Origin: Dehalococcoidia bacterium | Lineage (GTDB): Bacteria > Chloroflexota > Dehalococcoidia > E44-bin15 | Direction: 5' to 3' | Assembly: GCA_030667555.1 (NCBI GenBank) | Contig: DAOUVR010000035.1 | Location: 1 to 9,136, forward strand | Length of the DNA stretch: 9,136 nucleotides | In this document: in pieces, positions 1-5,879 of the stretch | Layout of the letters: every line of letters begins with the position of its first letter | Position numbering within the stretch: the first letter of the stretch is position 1 | Notes under the pieces: generated by a model | The model's database searches: none | Told to the model about the DNA's origin: nothing | The model's input: the letters and a program-made list of their open reading frames with translations, nothing else | Translations under genes and position numbers: made by a program

Positions 1-129
1 AGCCATCAAGTCCTCATCGACAGCATCAAGAGCAAGCTAATGACATTGCCTGATGAGACTGTCGTTCTTCCCGGTCATGGGCCGGAGACGACAATAGACG
101 TCGAGCGTAGATACAACCCTTTCTTGTAG
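1..129 (+). CDS. MBL-fold metallo-hydrolase, C-terminal 42 residues (5' end outside window)
   Basis: This frame is open from base 1 and stops at TAG (127-129). The peptide contains LPGHGPETTI near residues 23-32 and ends in NPFL. That arrangement (PGHGP-x-TT, then a charged helix, then NPFL) is the usual C-terminus of glyoxalase II-like metallo-beta-lactamase-fold hydrolases; the His of PGHG is normally a metal ligand. The catalytic HxHxDH motif lies outside the window, so substrate cannot be stated. Its last codons (CTTGTAGG, 123-130) recur at 584-591, so the duplication that made the two small ORFs next door took in the end of this gene. It is convergent with the minus-strand tetR group. 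Confidence 0.82.
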   Translation, partial: SHQVLIDSIKSKLMTLPDETVVLPGHGPETTIDVERRYNPFL

Positions 130-160
130 GAATAGCCCTCTCCTCCCGATAACCAGCTCC

Positions 161-174
161 GTTCGACCCGAGCC
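161..174. repeat. Dispersed repeat core GTTCGACCCGAGCC, copy 1
   Basis: This 14-base string is identical at 622-635 and 1857-1870. The third site lies in a clear dispersed-repeat cluster, and the match there extends to 16 bases (159-174 against 1855-1870). Here it sits one base downstream of the stop codon of the 102-aa ORF, so the coding sequence ends where the repeat begins. Confidence 0.6.
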
Positions 175-175
175 T

Positions 176-484
176 CTAAGTAATCTCGTTGAGATCGCCG
201 GACACGGTGAAGAAGACGGATTTAAAGAATCGCTTAACCGCACCCTCCCCGGCTCGTTGTGGCTCGACTCTCTTGGCTATGGCCTTCAATATCTCATCTG
301 AACGTGCCAACTCCGACACAGAGAGCCCGCCATTGGAGTTGCGCTCACGGACGATCTTCATGGCGTGTCGGGCATCGTTGAGGATGTTATCGGGATTCTC
401 GCCCCTCCGTAGCCTATCCTCGGCTATTTCCAAAGCCTCTCTACTCCTTAGGTCAACTATCGTACCAACCAAGTCACCAACCAT
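176..484 (-). CDS. Truncated corrinoid-protein-like small protein (cap domain), 102 aa
   Basis: The ATG at 484 follows a strong ribosome binding site (GGAGGT, complement of 489-494, four bases upstream). Residues about 5-75 resemble the helical cap (B12-binding_2) domain of MtbC/MtmC-type corrinoid proteins: VDLRSREALEIAEDRLRRGE, then NPDNIL, then a helix, then VSELARSDEILKAIAKRVEP, matching the family pattern 'xx(A)LExxxxxLxxGxxPxxIL...LPELLxAxEAMKxAxxxLxP'. The last residues, FTVSGDLNEIT, resemble the start of the cobalamin-binding domain (TVxGDxHDIG), but the His is Asn, the Gly is Thr, and the stop follows at once. It should therefore not bind cobalamin by the usual base-off/His-on mode. 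Compared with the 59-aa paralog, many codon changes are synonymous, suggesting the product is or was made. Homology is inferred by eye; function is unknown. Confidence 0.65.
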   Translation of the reverse strand: MVGDLVGTIVDLRSREALEIAEDRLRRGENPDNILNDARHAMKIVRERNSNGGLSVSELARSDEILKAIAKRVEPQRAGEGAVKRFFKSVFFTVSGDLNEIT

Positions 485-502
485 CTCTACCTCCTATATT
501 GC

Positions 503-519
503 AGTGCTGTTGTCGCACT
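503..519 (-). promoter_or_regulatory. Leader inverted repeat upstream of the 102-aa ORF
   Basis: Arms AGTGC and GCACT (5 bp, perfect) with a 7-base loop lie just upstream of the ribosome binding site. The paralog keeps both arms at 835-851 although the loop differs by one base. It could be a small leader hairpin or a protein-binding site. The stem is short, so this is tentative. Confidence 0.3.
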
Positions 520-621
520 CTTTCATTCATTGTCTGCTGTCGCCTGCATGGCTGCCGTCAACGCCGCATCTGTGGACAGCCACCTTGTAGGGACAGCCCT
601 TTACTCTCAAGAATCAGCTCA

Positions 622-635
622 GTTCGACCCGAGCC
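622..635. repeat. Dispersed repeat core GTTCGACCCGAGCC, copy 2
   Basis: Identical to 161-174 and 1857-1870. As in copy 1 it lies one base past the stop codon of the small ORF (637-639). It was carried along by the tandem duplication. Confidence 0.6.
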
Positions 636-636
636 T

Positions 637-816
637 TTAAGTAATCTCGTTGAGATCGCCGGACACGGTGAAGAATACCGACTTGAAAAAGCGCTTGATT
701 GCACCCTCCTCGGTTCGTTGCGGCTCGACCTTCTCGCCCCTCCGTAGCCTATCGGCTATTTCCAATGCGTCCCTCTTCCTTAGGTCAACTATCGCGCTAA
801 CCAAATTGCCAACCAT
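637..816 (-). CDS. Internally deleted paralog of the 102-aa corrinoid-like protein, 59 aa
   Basis: The ORF runs from ATG at 816 to TAA (637-639), with the same GGAGGT ribosome binding site and spacing as its paralog. The first 29 residues (MVGNLVSAIVDLRKRDALEI onward, to RLRRGE) and the last 30 (VEPQR to GDLNEIT) match the 102-aa protein, but the 42 residues between them, most of the cap domain, are missing, plus one Glu. Between the copies I count about 11 synonymous and 8 amino-acid-changing codon differences, and the stop changed TAG to TAA while staying a stop. Seven of the synonymous changes cluster in the 17 codons before the fully conserved last 12. It lies 80 bp downstream of tetR on the same strand and may be co-transcribed. 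It may be a decaying gene or a reduced functional peptide. Confidence 0.6.
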   Translation of the reverse strand: MVGNLVSAIVDLRKRDALEIADRLRRGEKVEPQRTEEGAIKRFFKSVFFTVSGDLNEIT

Positions 817-834
817 CTCTACCTCCTATATTGT

Positions 835-851
835 AGTGCTGTTATCGCACT
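835..851 (-). promoter_or_regulatory. Leader inverted repeat upstream of the 59-aa ORF
   Basis: AGTGC/GCACT arms around a 7-base loop, the counterpart of 503-519, just upstream of the ribosome binding site. No convincing -35/-10 pair is visible in this leader, so transcription may come from the tetR promoter. Confidence 0.3.
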
Positions 852-896
852 CTTTCGTTCGCAATGTGCTGTCGCCTGCATGGATGCCATGCCTCA

Positions 897-1508
897 TCAC
901 CTCTCGCCTTTCGTCGCCGATATGCCACGCACCATTGCCTCACACACCGAGCCAAAACCATCGGCATCGATCTCGGGATAGAAAACCCGCAGGTACCGGA
1001 AGCCCTGGTACACGGCGACGAGTACGGCTGCCACCGAATAGGGATCGAGCTTGGCATTGAGGACACCCCGTTTCTGTTGGCGCTTCACCGGTTCCACGAG
1101 GTGGTCGAGAGCTGCATCCAACGTCTTGCGAAAGCCCTCGGCAATCTCGGGATCACGGCTGGACTGTGAACAGAGGTCAAATGTGACAACGGCGTCCCGC
1201 ACGAACTCCGGCTCGTTGGCTAGCGGAAGGAAAACCCGCACGAGGTTCCCCAGCGGGTCCTCGGGGTCAGCCGCCGCGGCCGACGAGATCATTTCTGCGA
1301 TTCGCCTCTGGTCTTCCTCTCCGCTGGCGGCAATGATGTCGTCCTTGCTGCGGAAGTAGTTGTAGACCGCGCCAACGCTAAGGTTGGCGGCCTTGCAGAT
1401 GTCCCTCACGGTCGTTTTCTGAAACCCTTTCTCAGCGAAACAGCGATATGCCGCATCGATTATCTGCTTGCGGCGAGCTTCACGGTATGCTTCCCGTACT
1501 TGGGGCAT
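897..1508 (-). CDS. TetR/AcrR-family transcriptional regulator, 203 aa
   Basis: The N-terminus has the TetR DNA-binding domain: helix 1 with RKQIIDAAYRCFAEKGFQ (about 13-30), then the helix-turn-helix TTVRDICKAANLSVGAVYNY (32-51), followed by FRSKDDI. The rest (about 65-200) is an all-helical ligand-binding and dimerisation domain whose ligand cannot be read from sequence. The length is normal for the family. The ATG at 1508 follows AGGAGG (complement of 1514-1519). A promoter and operator lie just upstream, pointing to autoregulation. The two corrinoid-like small ORFs follow on the same strand after 80 bp and are the nearest candidate targets. No divergent gene starts on the other side within the window. 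Confidence 0.92.
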   Translation of the reverse strand: MPQVREAYREARRKQIIDAAYRCFAEKGFQKTTVRDICKAANLSVGAVYNYFRSKDDIIAASGEEDQRRIAEMISSAAAADPEDPLGNLVRVFLPLANEPEFVRDAVVTFDLCSQSSRDPEIAEGFRKTLDAALDHLVEPVKRQQKRGVLNAKLDPYSVAAVLVAVYQGFRYLRVFYPEIDADGFGSVCEAMVRGISATKGER

Positions 1509-1523
1509 TGCAGCCTCCTAGTA

Positions 1524-1539
1524 AAACGAACGTTCATTT
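1524..1539. promoter_or_regulatory. Palindromic operator, probably for the TetR protein
   Basis: A 16-base palindrome centred between 1531 and 1532, with core GAACGTTC and only one mismatched pair (C1527/A1536). It resembles operators bound by many TetR-family repressors. It covers the expected transcription start of tetR (about 1535), so bound repressor would block its own promoter. A looser inverted repeat (GAATACTCATTC, 1548-1559) lies in the promoter spacer and could be a second site. Confidence 0.65.
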
Positions 1540-1541
1540 TT

Positions 1542-1570
1542 ATTATAGAATACTCATTCGGTTTAGTCAA
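1542..1570 (-). promoter_or_regulatory. Sigma-70-type promoter of tetR
   Basis: On the minus strand, -35 TTGACT (complement of 1565-1570) and -10 TATAAT (complement of 1542-1547) are separated by 17 bases, close to a perfect housekeeping promoter. Such strength fits a gene held down by its own repressor. Confidence 0.75.
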
Positions 1571-1648
1571 GGGCAATAGTATCAATTAGCAGGTATTTGG
1601 AGCGATTGTGAGGATAATAACACGTTGAGATAGTCCGAATACTCTTGT

Positions 1649-1676
1649 TAGCTCACATAATCACCTGTATGAGCTA
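1649..1676. other. Inverted repeat in intergenic region
   Basis: Perfect 7-bp arms TAGCTCA (1649-1655) and TGAGCTA (1670-1676) with a 14-base spacer. No T-run follows on either strand, so it is not a standard terminator. It may be a binding site. The gene-free stretch 1509-2086 otherwise holds the tetR promoter and operator, a hairpin at 1769-1792 and repeats from 1855; I see no gene there. Confidence 0.25.
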
Positions 1677-1768
1677 TCATACCATGCTGGATTGAGCACG
1701 GAAGGCTGGCGGGCGCAGCGCAATCTTGAGATCGAAACCTCTGGACGGCGGATCGTCTTAGTGGGTGG

Positions 1769-1792
1769 CGCGCCTGTGACCTGACAGGCGTG
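1769..1792. other. Stem-loop in intergenic region
   Basis: A 9-bp stem (one G-T pair) joins 1769-1777 to 1784-1792 around a 6-base loop, with core CGCCTGT/ACAGGCG. It lacks a T-run on either side. It lies in GC-rich sequence just before the dispersed-repeat cluster and may be part of it. Role unknown. Confidence 0.3.
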
Positions 1793-1854
1793 GCGTAAGG
1801 GGCGCCAGAGGGCTCAGCATGGAAGATGGATATGCCACGTGGTTCAGGCTTCTT

Positions 1855-2019
1855 CCGTTCGACCCGAGCCCTTCGATAGACTCAGGACAGGCCTGTCGAA
1901 GGGTGGTTCATGGTTCGACAGGCTCACCACGAACGGTGGAAGATCGCCGAGGACGGCTGGGTGCTCACCATGAACGGTGGAAGATCGCCGCGAACGGTGA
2001 GTGCTCACCGCGAACGGTG
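1855..2019. repeat. Cluster of dispersed palindromic (REP-like) repeats downstream of hppA
   Basis: The cluster starts with CCGTTCGACCCGAGCC (also at 159-174). A hairpin follows, with arms CCCTTCGATAG (1869-1879) and CTGTCGAAGGG (1893-1903), one mismatch, 13-base loop. Next come GGTTCGACAGGCTCACCACG-type sequence and short direct repeats: GAACGGTGGAAGATCGCCG at 1931-1949 and 1972-1990 (41-base period), GTGCTCACC at 1961 and 2001, CGAACGGTG at 1991 and 2011. These match a widespread class of bacterial intergenic repeats whose chance translations carry SLSK/SLSNH strings. It lies within 70 bp of the hppA stop and may protect or end that transcript. Confidence 0.7.
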
Positions 2020-2086
2020 TCTGGCTCATGCGTGAGACGTGTGTACGTGAACCGTCTTCTGCTAGTATTGAACCTTATGTTGCGCT

Positions 2087-4114
2087 CTAGCCGAGCAGTC
2101 CGCCCACGCTTACCAGAACAGGCGCCATGACCAGCGCAATTATCGACATCAGCTTTATCATGATGTTCAGCGAAGGCCCTGATGTATCTTTGAATGGGTC
2201 GCCGACCGTGTCCCCGACAACCGCCGCCTTATGAGCATCTGACCCCTTGCCACCAAAGTGACCGGCCTCGATCCACTTCTTGGCATTGTCCCATGAGCCA
2301 CCGGCGTTGGCCATCATCACCGCAATGAGGAACCCAGCGGCGATGGCACCGATTAGAAAGCCAGCGAGCGCCCGCGGTCCTAGAATAAGGCCGATGAGAA
2401 CGGGCGCTACAATGGTTAGAAGACTGGGCAAGATCATTTGCTTGAGTGCTGCCTTAGTGCATATATCGACGCATTTTCCATACTCAGGCCTCGCTTCACC
2501 TTCCATCAGGCCCTTGATCTCGCGGAACTGGCGACGGACCTCGTTGATAATGGTAAAGGCGGTTGTGCCTACTGCGTTGAGGGTTAGAGCGCAGAAGATG
2601 GCCGGCATCAGGACGCCAAGGAATATGCCGGCAACCACGTAGGGATCGAGCAGACTGATGTCGCCAAATCCAATGCCCACCGCCTGGGTATAGGACAACA
2701 TCAAAGCGAGGGCAGTTAGTCCCGCTGCCCCGATGGCAAATCCCTTTCCTGTCGCCGCTGTGGTATTACCAAGGGCGTCCAGGGCGTCTGTCCTCTCCCT
2801 GATCTCGGGGGGCAAGTCTGACATCTCCACGATGCCGCCGGCGTTATCGGCTACGGGACCATAGGCATCGGTGGCCAGAGTGATCCCCAGCGTGGAGAGC
2901 ATGCCAATCCCTGCTATGGCGATGCCGTACATACCGGCGAAATAGTGGGCCACCAAGATGGCTATAACTATGAGGATAATGGGGGGCAGGGTGCTCATCA
3001 GCCCATTGGCGAACCCGCTGGTTATCGTGGTTCCTGCTCCAGTTTGAGATGCCTGTGATACGCGGCGTGTTGGTCCGAAGGCATAAGAGGTGAAGTAGTT
3101 AGTACTCTCGCCAATGACCATACCAGCGATTAGACCGGCAAGGACTGCCCACAGTATCCCCCAACCGGCGCCAAGGAAATATATGGTGAGGGCGGCAAAG
3201 GCGGCGGTCAGGATGGATGCGGCGAATGTACCACGGCGCAGGGCGTTAAGCAGGGCGCTCATCTCAGCCTTTTTGCCTACCCTGACACAAAACACCCCAA
3301 TTATGGAAGCGACGATGCCACCAGTGGCAATCATCATCGGCAACCACCATGCCGTCTCGGTGGAGGCCAGGCCGGCTACTACCGCTACTGTAGCCAGAGT
3401 CATGGTGGCAATGATGGAGTCTACATAGGACTCGAATAGGTCGGCGCCCATGCCAGCGACATCGCCGACATTATCGCCGACAAGGTCAGCAATGACTGCA
3501 GCGTTTCGCGGGTCGTCCTCGGGGATGCCCTGCTCCACCTTTCCAACAATGTCGGCTCCAGTATCGGCTGCGTTGGTATAGATGCCACCTCCGACCCTGG
3601 CGAAGATAGCCACTCCAGAGGCGCCAAAGCCGAAGCCGGGGATAATCTGGAGGAAGTCAACGCTTCCATGAAAGGCGAAATAGAGGACGCTCAGGCCTAT
3701 GATGCCAATTCCGACGACACAAATCCCCATTACTGCGCCACTGCGGAAGGAGACTCGCAAGCCCTGGTTCAGGCTCTTCTCGGCTGCGGCAGCCGTTCTG
3801 GCATTGGACCTTATCGCCATGTTCATGCCGATGAATCCAGCCACCCCGGAGCAAACAGCGCCAAAAACGAAGGACAGGGCAACCCACCAGCCGAGATATG
3901 GAACTACCCCGAGAATGATAGCAATCACCACCACAAAGACGGCCAGTACTTGATATTCCCTTCTCAGAAAGGCCATGGCGCCCTCTTTGATGGCTTGTGA
4001 GATCTCCCTCATCCTCTCCGAGCCCTGGTCCTGCCTCAATATATACATGGCAAGAAATGCGGCAAAAGCAAAACACAAAGCACCCGCAATTACTGCAATA
4101 ATGACTGGATCCAT
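2087..4114 (-). CDS. hppA: Membrane-bound ion-translocating pyrophosphatase, K+-dependent type, 675 aa
   Basis: This integral membrane pump hydrolyses pyrophosphate to phosphate and moves H+ and/or Na+ across the membrane. Length and multiple hydrophobic helices fit the family. The substrate-site motifs are complete: DTGADIVGKVE (184-194), GDNVGD (213-218) with DLFESYVD (225-232), DAYGPVADNAGG (416-427) and DTVGDPFKDTSGPSLN (635-650). The cation-specificity motif reads GNTTAATGKG (449-458); Ala453 and Gly456 stand where K+-independent enzymes have Lys and Thr, so this should be the K+-dependent class, which includes Na+ pumps and H+ pumps. Glu228 sits at the semi-conserved gate position, but that alone does not decide the ion. 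The ATG at 4114 follows AGGAGGT (complement of 4121-4127). It is last of five co-directional genes, 59 bp after the translin-like gene. Confidence 0.96.
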   Translation of the reverse strand: MDPVIIAVIAGALCFAFAAFLAMYILRQDQGSERMREISQAIKEGAMAFLRREYQVLAVFVVVIAIILGVVPYLGWWVALSFVFGAVCSGVAGFIGMNMAIRSNARTAAAAEKSLNQGLRVSFRSGAVMGICVVGIGIIGLSVLYFAFHGSVDFLQIIPGFGFGASGVAIFARVGGGIYTNAADTGADIVGKVEQGIPEDDPRNAAVIADLVGDNVGDVAGMGADLFESYVDSIIATMTLATVAVVAGLASTETAWWLPMMIATGGIVASIIGVFCVRVGKKAEMSALLNALRRGTFAASILTAAFAALTIYFLGAGWGILWAVLAGLIAGMVIGESTNYFTSYAFGPTRRVSQASQTGAGTTITSGFANGLMSTLPPIILIVIAILVAHYFAGMYGIAIAGIGMLSTLGITLATDAYGPVADNAGGIVEMSDLPPEIRERTDALDALGNTTAATGKGFAIGAAGLTALALMLSYTQAVGIGFGDISLLDPYVVAGIFLGVLMPAIFCALTLNAVGTTAFTIINEVRRQFREIKGLMEGEARPEYGKCVDICTKAALKQMILPSLLTIVAPVLIGLILGPRALAGFLIGAIAAGFLIAVMMANAGGSWDNAKKWIEAGHFGGKGSDAHKAAVVGDTVGDPFKDTSGPSLNIMIKLMSIIALVMAPVLVSVGGLLG

Positions 4115-4173
4115 GTTTCGACCTCCTGCAACTTCGGCTTCGACTAGCGCTAACTATATCTCTATGCGCGGGC

Positions 4174-4848
4174 TTAAGGGGAGTCGTTTTTAGAAAACTG
4201 GCCAGAGGTTCCCAATCTCTCTTCGAAGGCGGCAAGCTTTTTCTCCAGGTCCCACTGCCTGAGGGCGATGGTCAGGTCACCTCTGGTACGTTCCAGTATG
4301 CCTCGCACCGCATCGGTGGTTCTCCTTAGCCCTCCAGTCATTGCCTCGGGGAAATCCATGGTCACCATCACTCCATACATGTCGTCCATAGCTGCGAGCA
4401 CCTCCTCGCAGCGTGCGATATCTCCTTTTCTGATGAGATCGAGGACATGACGCCTTAGCTCCCCGATCGCCTCTCCGAGACCATTGAGATAAGCGGCATA
4501 ATCGATGCCCAGCTCATCAGGGTCTGGGATAGAATTCCCGGTGATCAACCCCAGGGTAATGCAGCCCTCAACATATTCCTTCTGGGCACTGAAAACGAAG
4601 CCGGTATAAAGAAACTGTGGGTGATCGACCAGAGCGTCGTCTATCTCTTTGAGCAGAGCATTAGCCGCGGTTAATCGGGACTTGGCTTCCTCGTAGTCGC
4701 CACGGTGCACCGAGCGAATGGCATCGGCAGAGTAGCGAACGATATCTCTGGAGAACCGAAGCGCTTTCTCACGGGCGGCATCCTTGGTTGACAGGGAGGC
4801 GCGCGCCTTCTCGGCAATTTGTTCCAGCCTGGCTGTTAGCTTTTCCAT
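4174..4848 (-). CDS. Translin-family predicted RNA-binding protein / RNase, 224 aa
   Basis: An all-helical protein resembling the translin/TRAX family, mainly the archaeal and bacterial group sometimes mis-annotated as haloacid dehalogenase. Family-like segments are RFSRDIVRYSADAIRSVHRG (31-50), QKEYVEGCITLGLITG (89-104), DYAAYLNGLGEAIGELRRHV (116-135), then MDDMYGVMVTMDFPEAMTGG (154-173) and LRRTTDAVRGILERTRGDLT (174-193). In TRAX two Glu residues and an Asp form the RNase centre; here E91, E94 and D179 are candidate equivalents, an alignment made by eye. Translin-TRAX acts in small RNA and tRNA-fragment processing in eukaryotes; the bacterial role is poorly known. The ATG abuts the TGA of the ThiD2-ThiE gene with no gap, and its ribosome binding site lies inside that gene, so translation is probably coupled. 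Confidence 0.85.
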   Translation of the reverse strand: MEKLTARLEQIAEKARASLSTKDAAREKALRFSRDIVRYSADAIRSVHRGDYEEAKSRLTAANALLKEIDDALVDHPQFLYTGFVFSAQKEYVEGCITLGLITGNSIPDPDELGIDYAAYLNGLGEAIGELRRHVLDLIRKGDIARCEEVLAAMDDMYGVMVTMDFPEAMTGGLRRTTDAVRGILERTRGDLTIALRQWDLEKKLAAFEERLGTSGQFSKNDSP

Positions 4849-5874
4849 TCAGTTTACCTCCATACTCTGGGCTAGTTGACGTGTCGCTTCCTCCACATCC
4901 TCTGCCCCCAGCACGGCGCTGATCACGGCAACTGAGTCTGCCCCAGCCGCCATCACCTCGCCGGCATTTTTCGCATCGATGCCACCGATGGCGACTATAG
5001 GGATCGATATCGCCTCCCTGATCTGGTGGAGGGTCTCAAGCCCTACTACATGAGTATCGGTCTTCGATGCGGTCGGGTACATAGAGCCTACGGCAACGTA
5101 GTCAGCGCCATCGGTCTGAGCTTGAAGAGCTGCTGCGATGGTTTTGGTTGAGCAGCCTATGATTCTGTCGATGGGAATTAGCTGGCGTGCCGTGGAAACG
5201 GGGAGATCTTCTTGCCCGAGGTGAAGGCCGTCGGCATCCGAGGCGATAGCTATATCGAGGTAATCATTCACGATGAATAACACGTCGGACTGAGCGCAGA
5301 GCGCTTTTAGTTCCCTCGCCTTTGACAGTATCTCTCCTTTATTGCGGTTCTTGTCCCGTAGTTGGATCGCTTTTGCCCCGCCGCTAATCGCCTGTTTAGC
5401 AACCTCCACTTGATCCCTTCCCCTTAATGCCTCAGTGTCGATGATCACATAGAGACCGGCGATCCTCTTTTGGCGGCGGAGAATCTTTGCAGTCAGCTCT
5501 CGCTCTATCTCATATAGGGCGAAGCGCGCTTGCTTAAATCTCGCCGATTCTAGCATGATTTCGGGAAGCTTAGCAAACTCCTCCAAAACTCGCAGAGATT
5601 CTTCCACCCTCCTTGCGTTAGCGGTGACGATGCTGGGAAGGTCTTGCCGTTGCGCCTCGCTGTCCGCCTCGGCGAAGGCGCCCACATCATCTGCTGAATC
5701 CCGAGCGGAGAGCAGGTTCCTCTTTAGCGAGGCGTCCTCGACCGCGAGTCCATGGCGCAGGTACTTTAGCTTGGCGGTTAGTGTGGCATCGTCGAGAAGG
5801 AAACGGGCGACATCTTCGAGGGTGCGTAGCCCCTCGCTCATACGGTTAAGGTTGGCGTCGATAAGGCGTAGCAT
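4849..5874 (-). CDS. thiE: ThiD2-ThiE fusion: thiamin phosphate synthase with N-terminal ThiD2 domain, 341 aa
   Basis: The C-terminal part (about 137-335) is thiamin phosphate synthase, which joins HMP-pyrophosphate and thiazole phosphate into thiamin phosphate and releases pyrophosphate. Its TIM-barrel motifs are clear: QLRDK (171-175), NDYLDIA (203-209), DGLHLGQEDL (215-224), GCSTKT (240-245), VAVGSMYPTASK (260-271), AIGGI (295-299) and the phosphate-binding GADSVAVISA (311-320). The N-terminal 125 residues match the ThiD2 domain, proposed in the literature as an alternative HMP-phosphate kinase. It shows an internal echo: SEGLRTLEDVARF (13-25) and EESLRVLEEFAKL (91-103). The ATG at 5874 lies 5 bp after the upstream fmdB-like gene. 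No TPP riboswitch is apparent near this gene, and no other thiamin gene is in the window. Confidence 0.93.
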   Translation of the reverse strand: MLRLIDANLNRMSEGLRTLEDVARFLLDDATLTAKLKYLRHGLAVEDASLKRNLLSARDSADDVGAFAEADSEAQRQDLPSIVTANARRVEESLRVLEEFAKLPEIMLESARFKQARFALYEIERELTAKILRRQKRIAGLYVIIDTEALRGRDQVEVAKQAISGGAKAIQLRDKNRNKGEILSKARELKALCAQSDVLFIVNDYLDIAIASDADGLHLGQEDLPVSTARQLIPIDRIIGCSTKTIAAALQAQTDGADYVAVGSMYPTASKTDTHVVGLETLHQIREAISIPIVAIGGIDAKNAGEVMAAGADSVAVISAVLGAEDVEEATRQLAQSMEVN

Positions 5875-5879
5875 TTTAC

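Larger units (their letters stand above)
123..556. repeat. Tandem duplication, unit A (contains the 102-aa ORF)
   Basis: This block is repeated at 584-886. Shared landmarks keep a constant offset of 461 bp on the left: CTTGTAGG 123/584, GTTCGACCCGAGCC 161/622, ORF stop 176/637. On the right the offset is 332 bp (ORF start 484/816, leader hairpin 503/835). The difference, 129 bp, is exactly 43 codons present in unit A and absent from unit B. The unit spans the end of the MBL gene, the whole small ORF, its ribosome binding site and leader. Confidence 0.85.
584..886. repeat. Tandem duplication, unit B (contains the 59-aa ORF)
   Basis: This is the second copy of the block at 123-556, starting with the same CTTGTAGG. 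It has lost 129 bp inside the ORF as two in-frame pieces (one codon and 42 codons), so the reading frame is intact. Similarity fades just before the 3' end of tetR. Scattered base differences show the duplication is not recent. Confidence 0.85.

Noticed and set aside
189..590. Plus-strand 133-aa ORF, and its likeness at 650-1060, both starting MRSPDTVK
   Set aside because: They are antisense to the duplicated small genes and similar only because the DNA is duplicated. They lack ribosome binding sites, and the silent changes fall in the third codon positions of the minus-strand frame.
1844..2029. Minus-strand 61-aa ORF with VVSLSNHEP and LSLSKGSG
   Set aside because: These strings are the usual chance translation of the TTCGACAGGCTCA-type dispersed repeat, not a protein.
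1819..2130. Plus-strand 103-aa ORF downstream of hppA
   Set aside because: It runs through the REP-like cluster and into the 3' end of hppA; it has no ribosome binding site and no family likeness.
4115..4173. Separate promoter for hppA in the 59-bp gap
   Set aside because: A TATAGT-like -10 is present but no acceptable -35 at the right distance.
3657..4235. Minus-strand 192-aa ORF overlapping the start of hppA
   Set aside because: A frame-shifted shadow of hppA and the translin-like gene; composition rich in Arg, Ser and Cys with no motif, while the hppA frame is intact.
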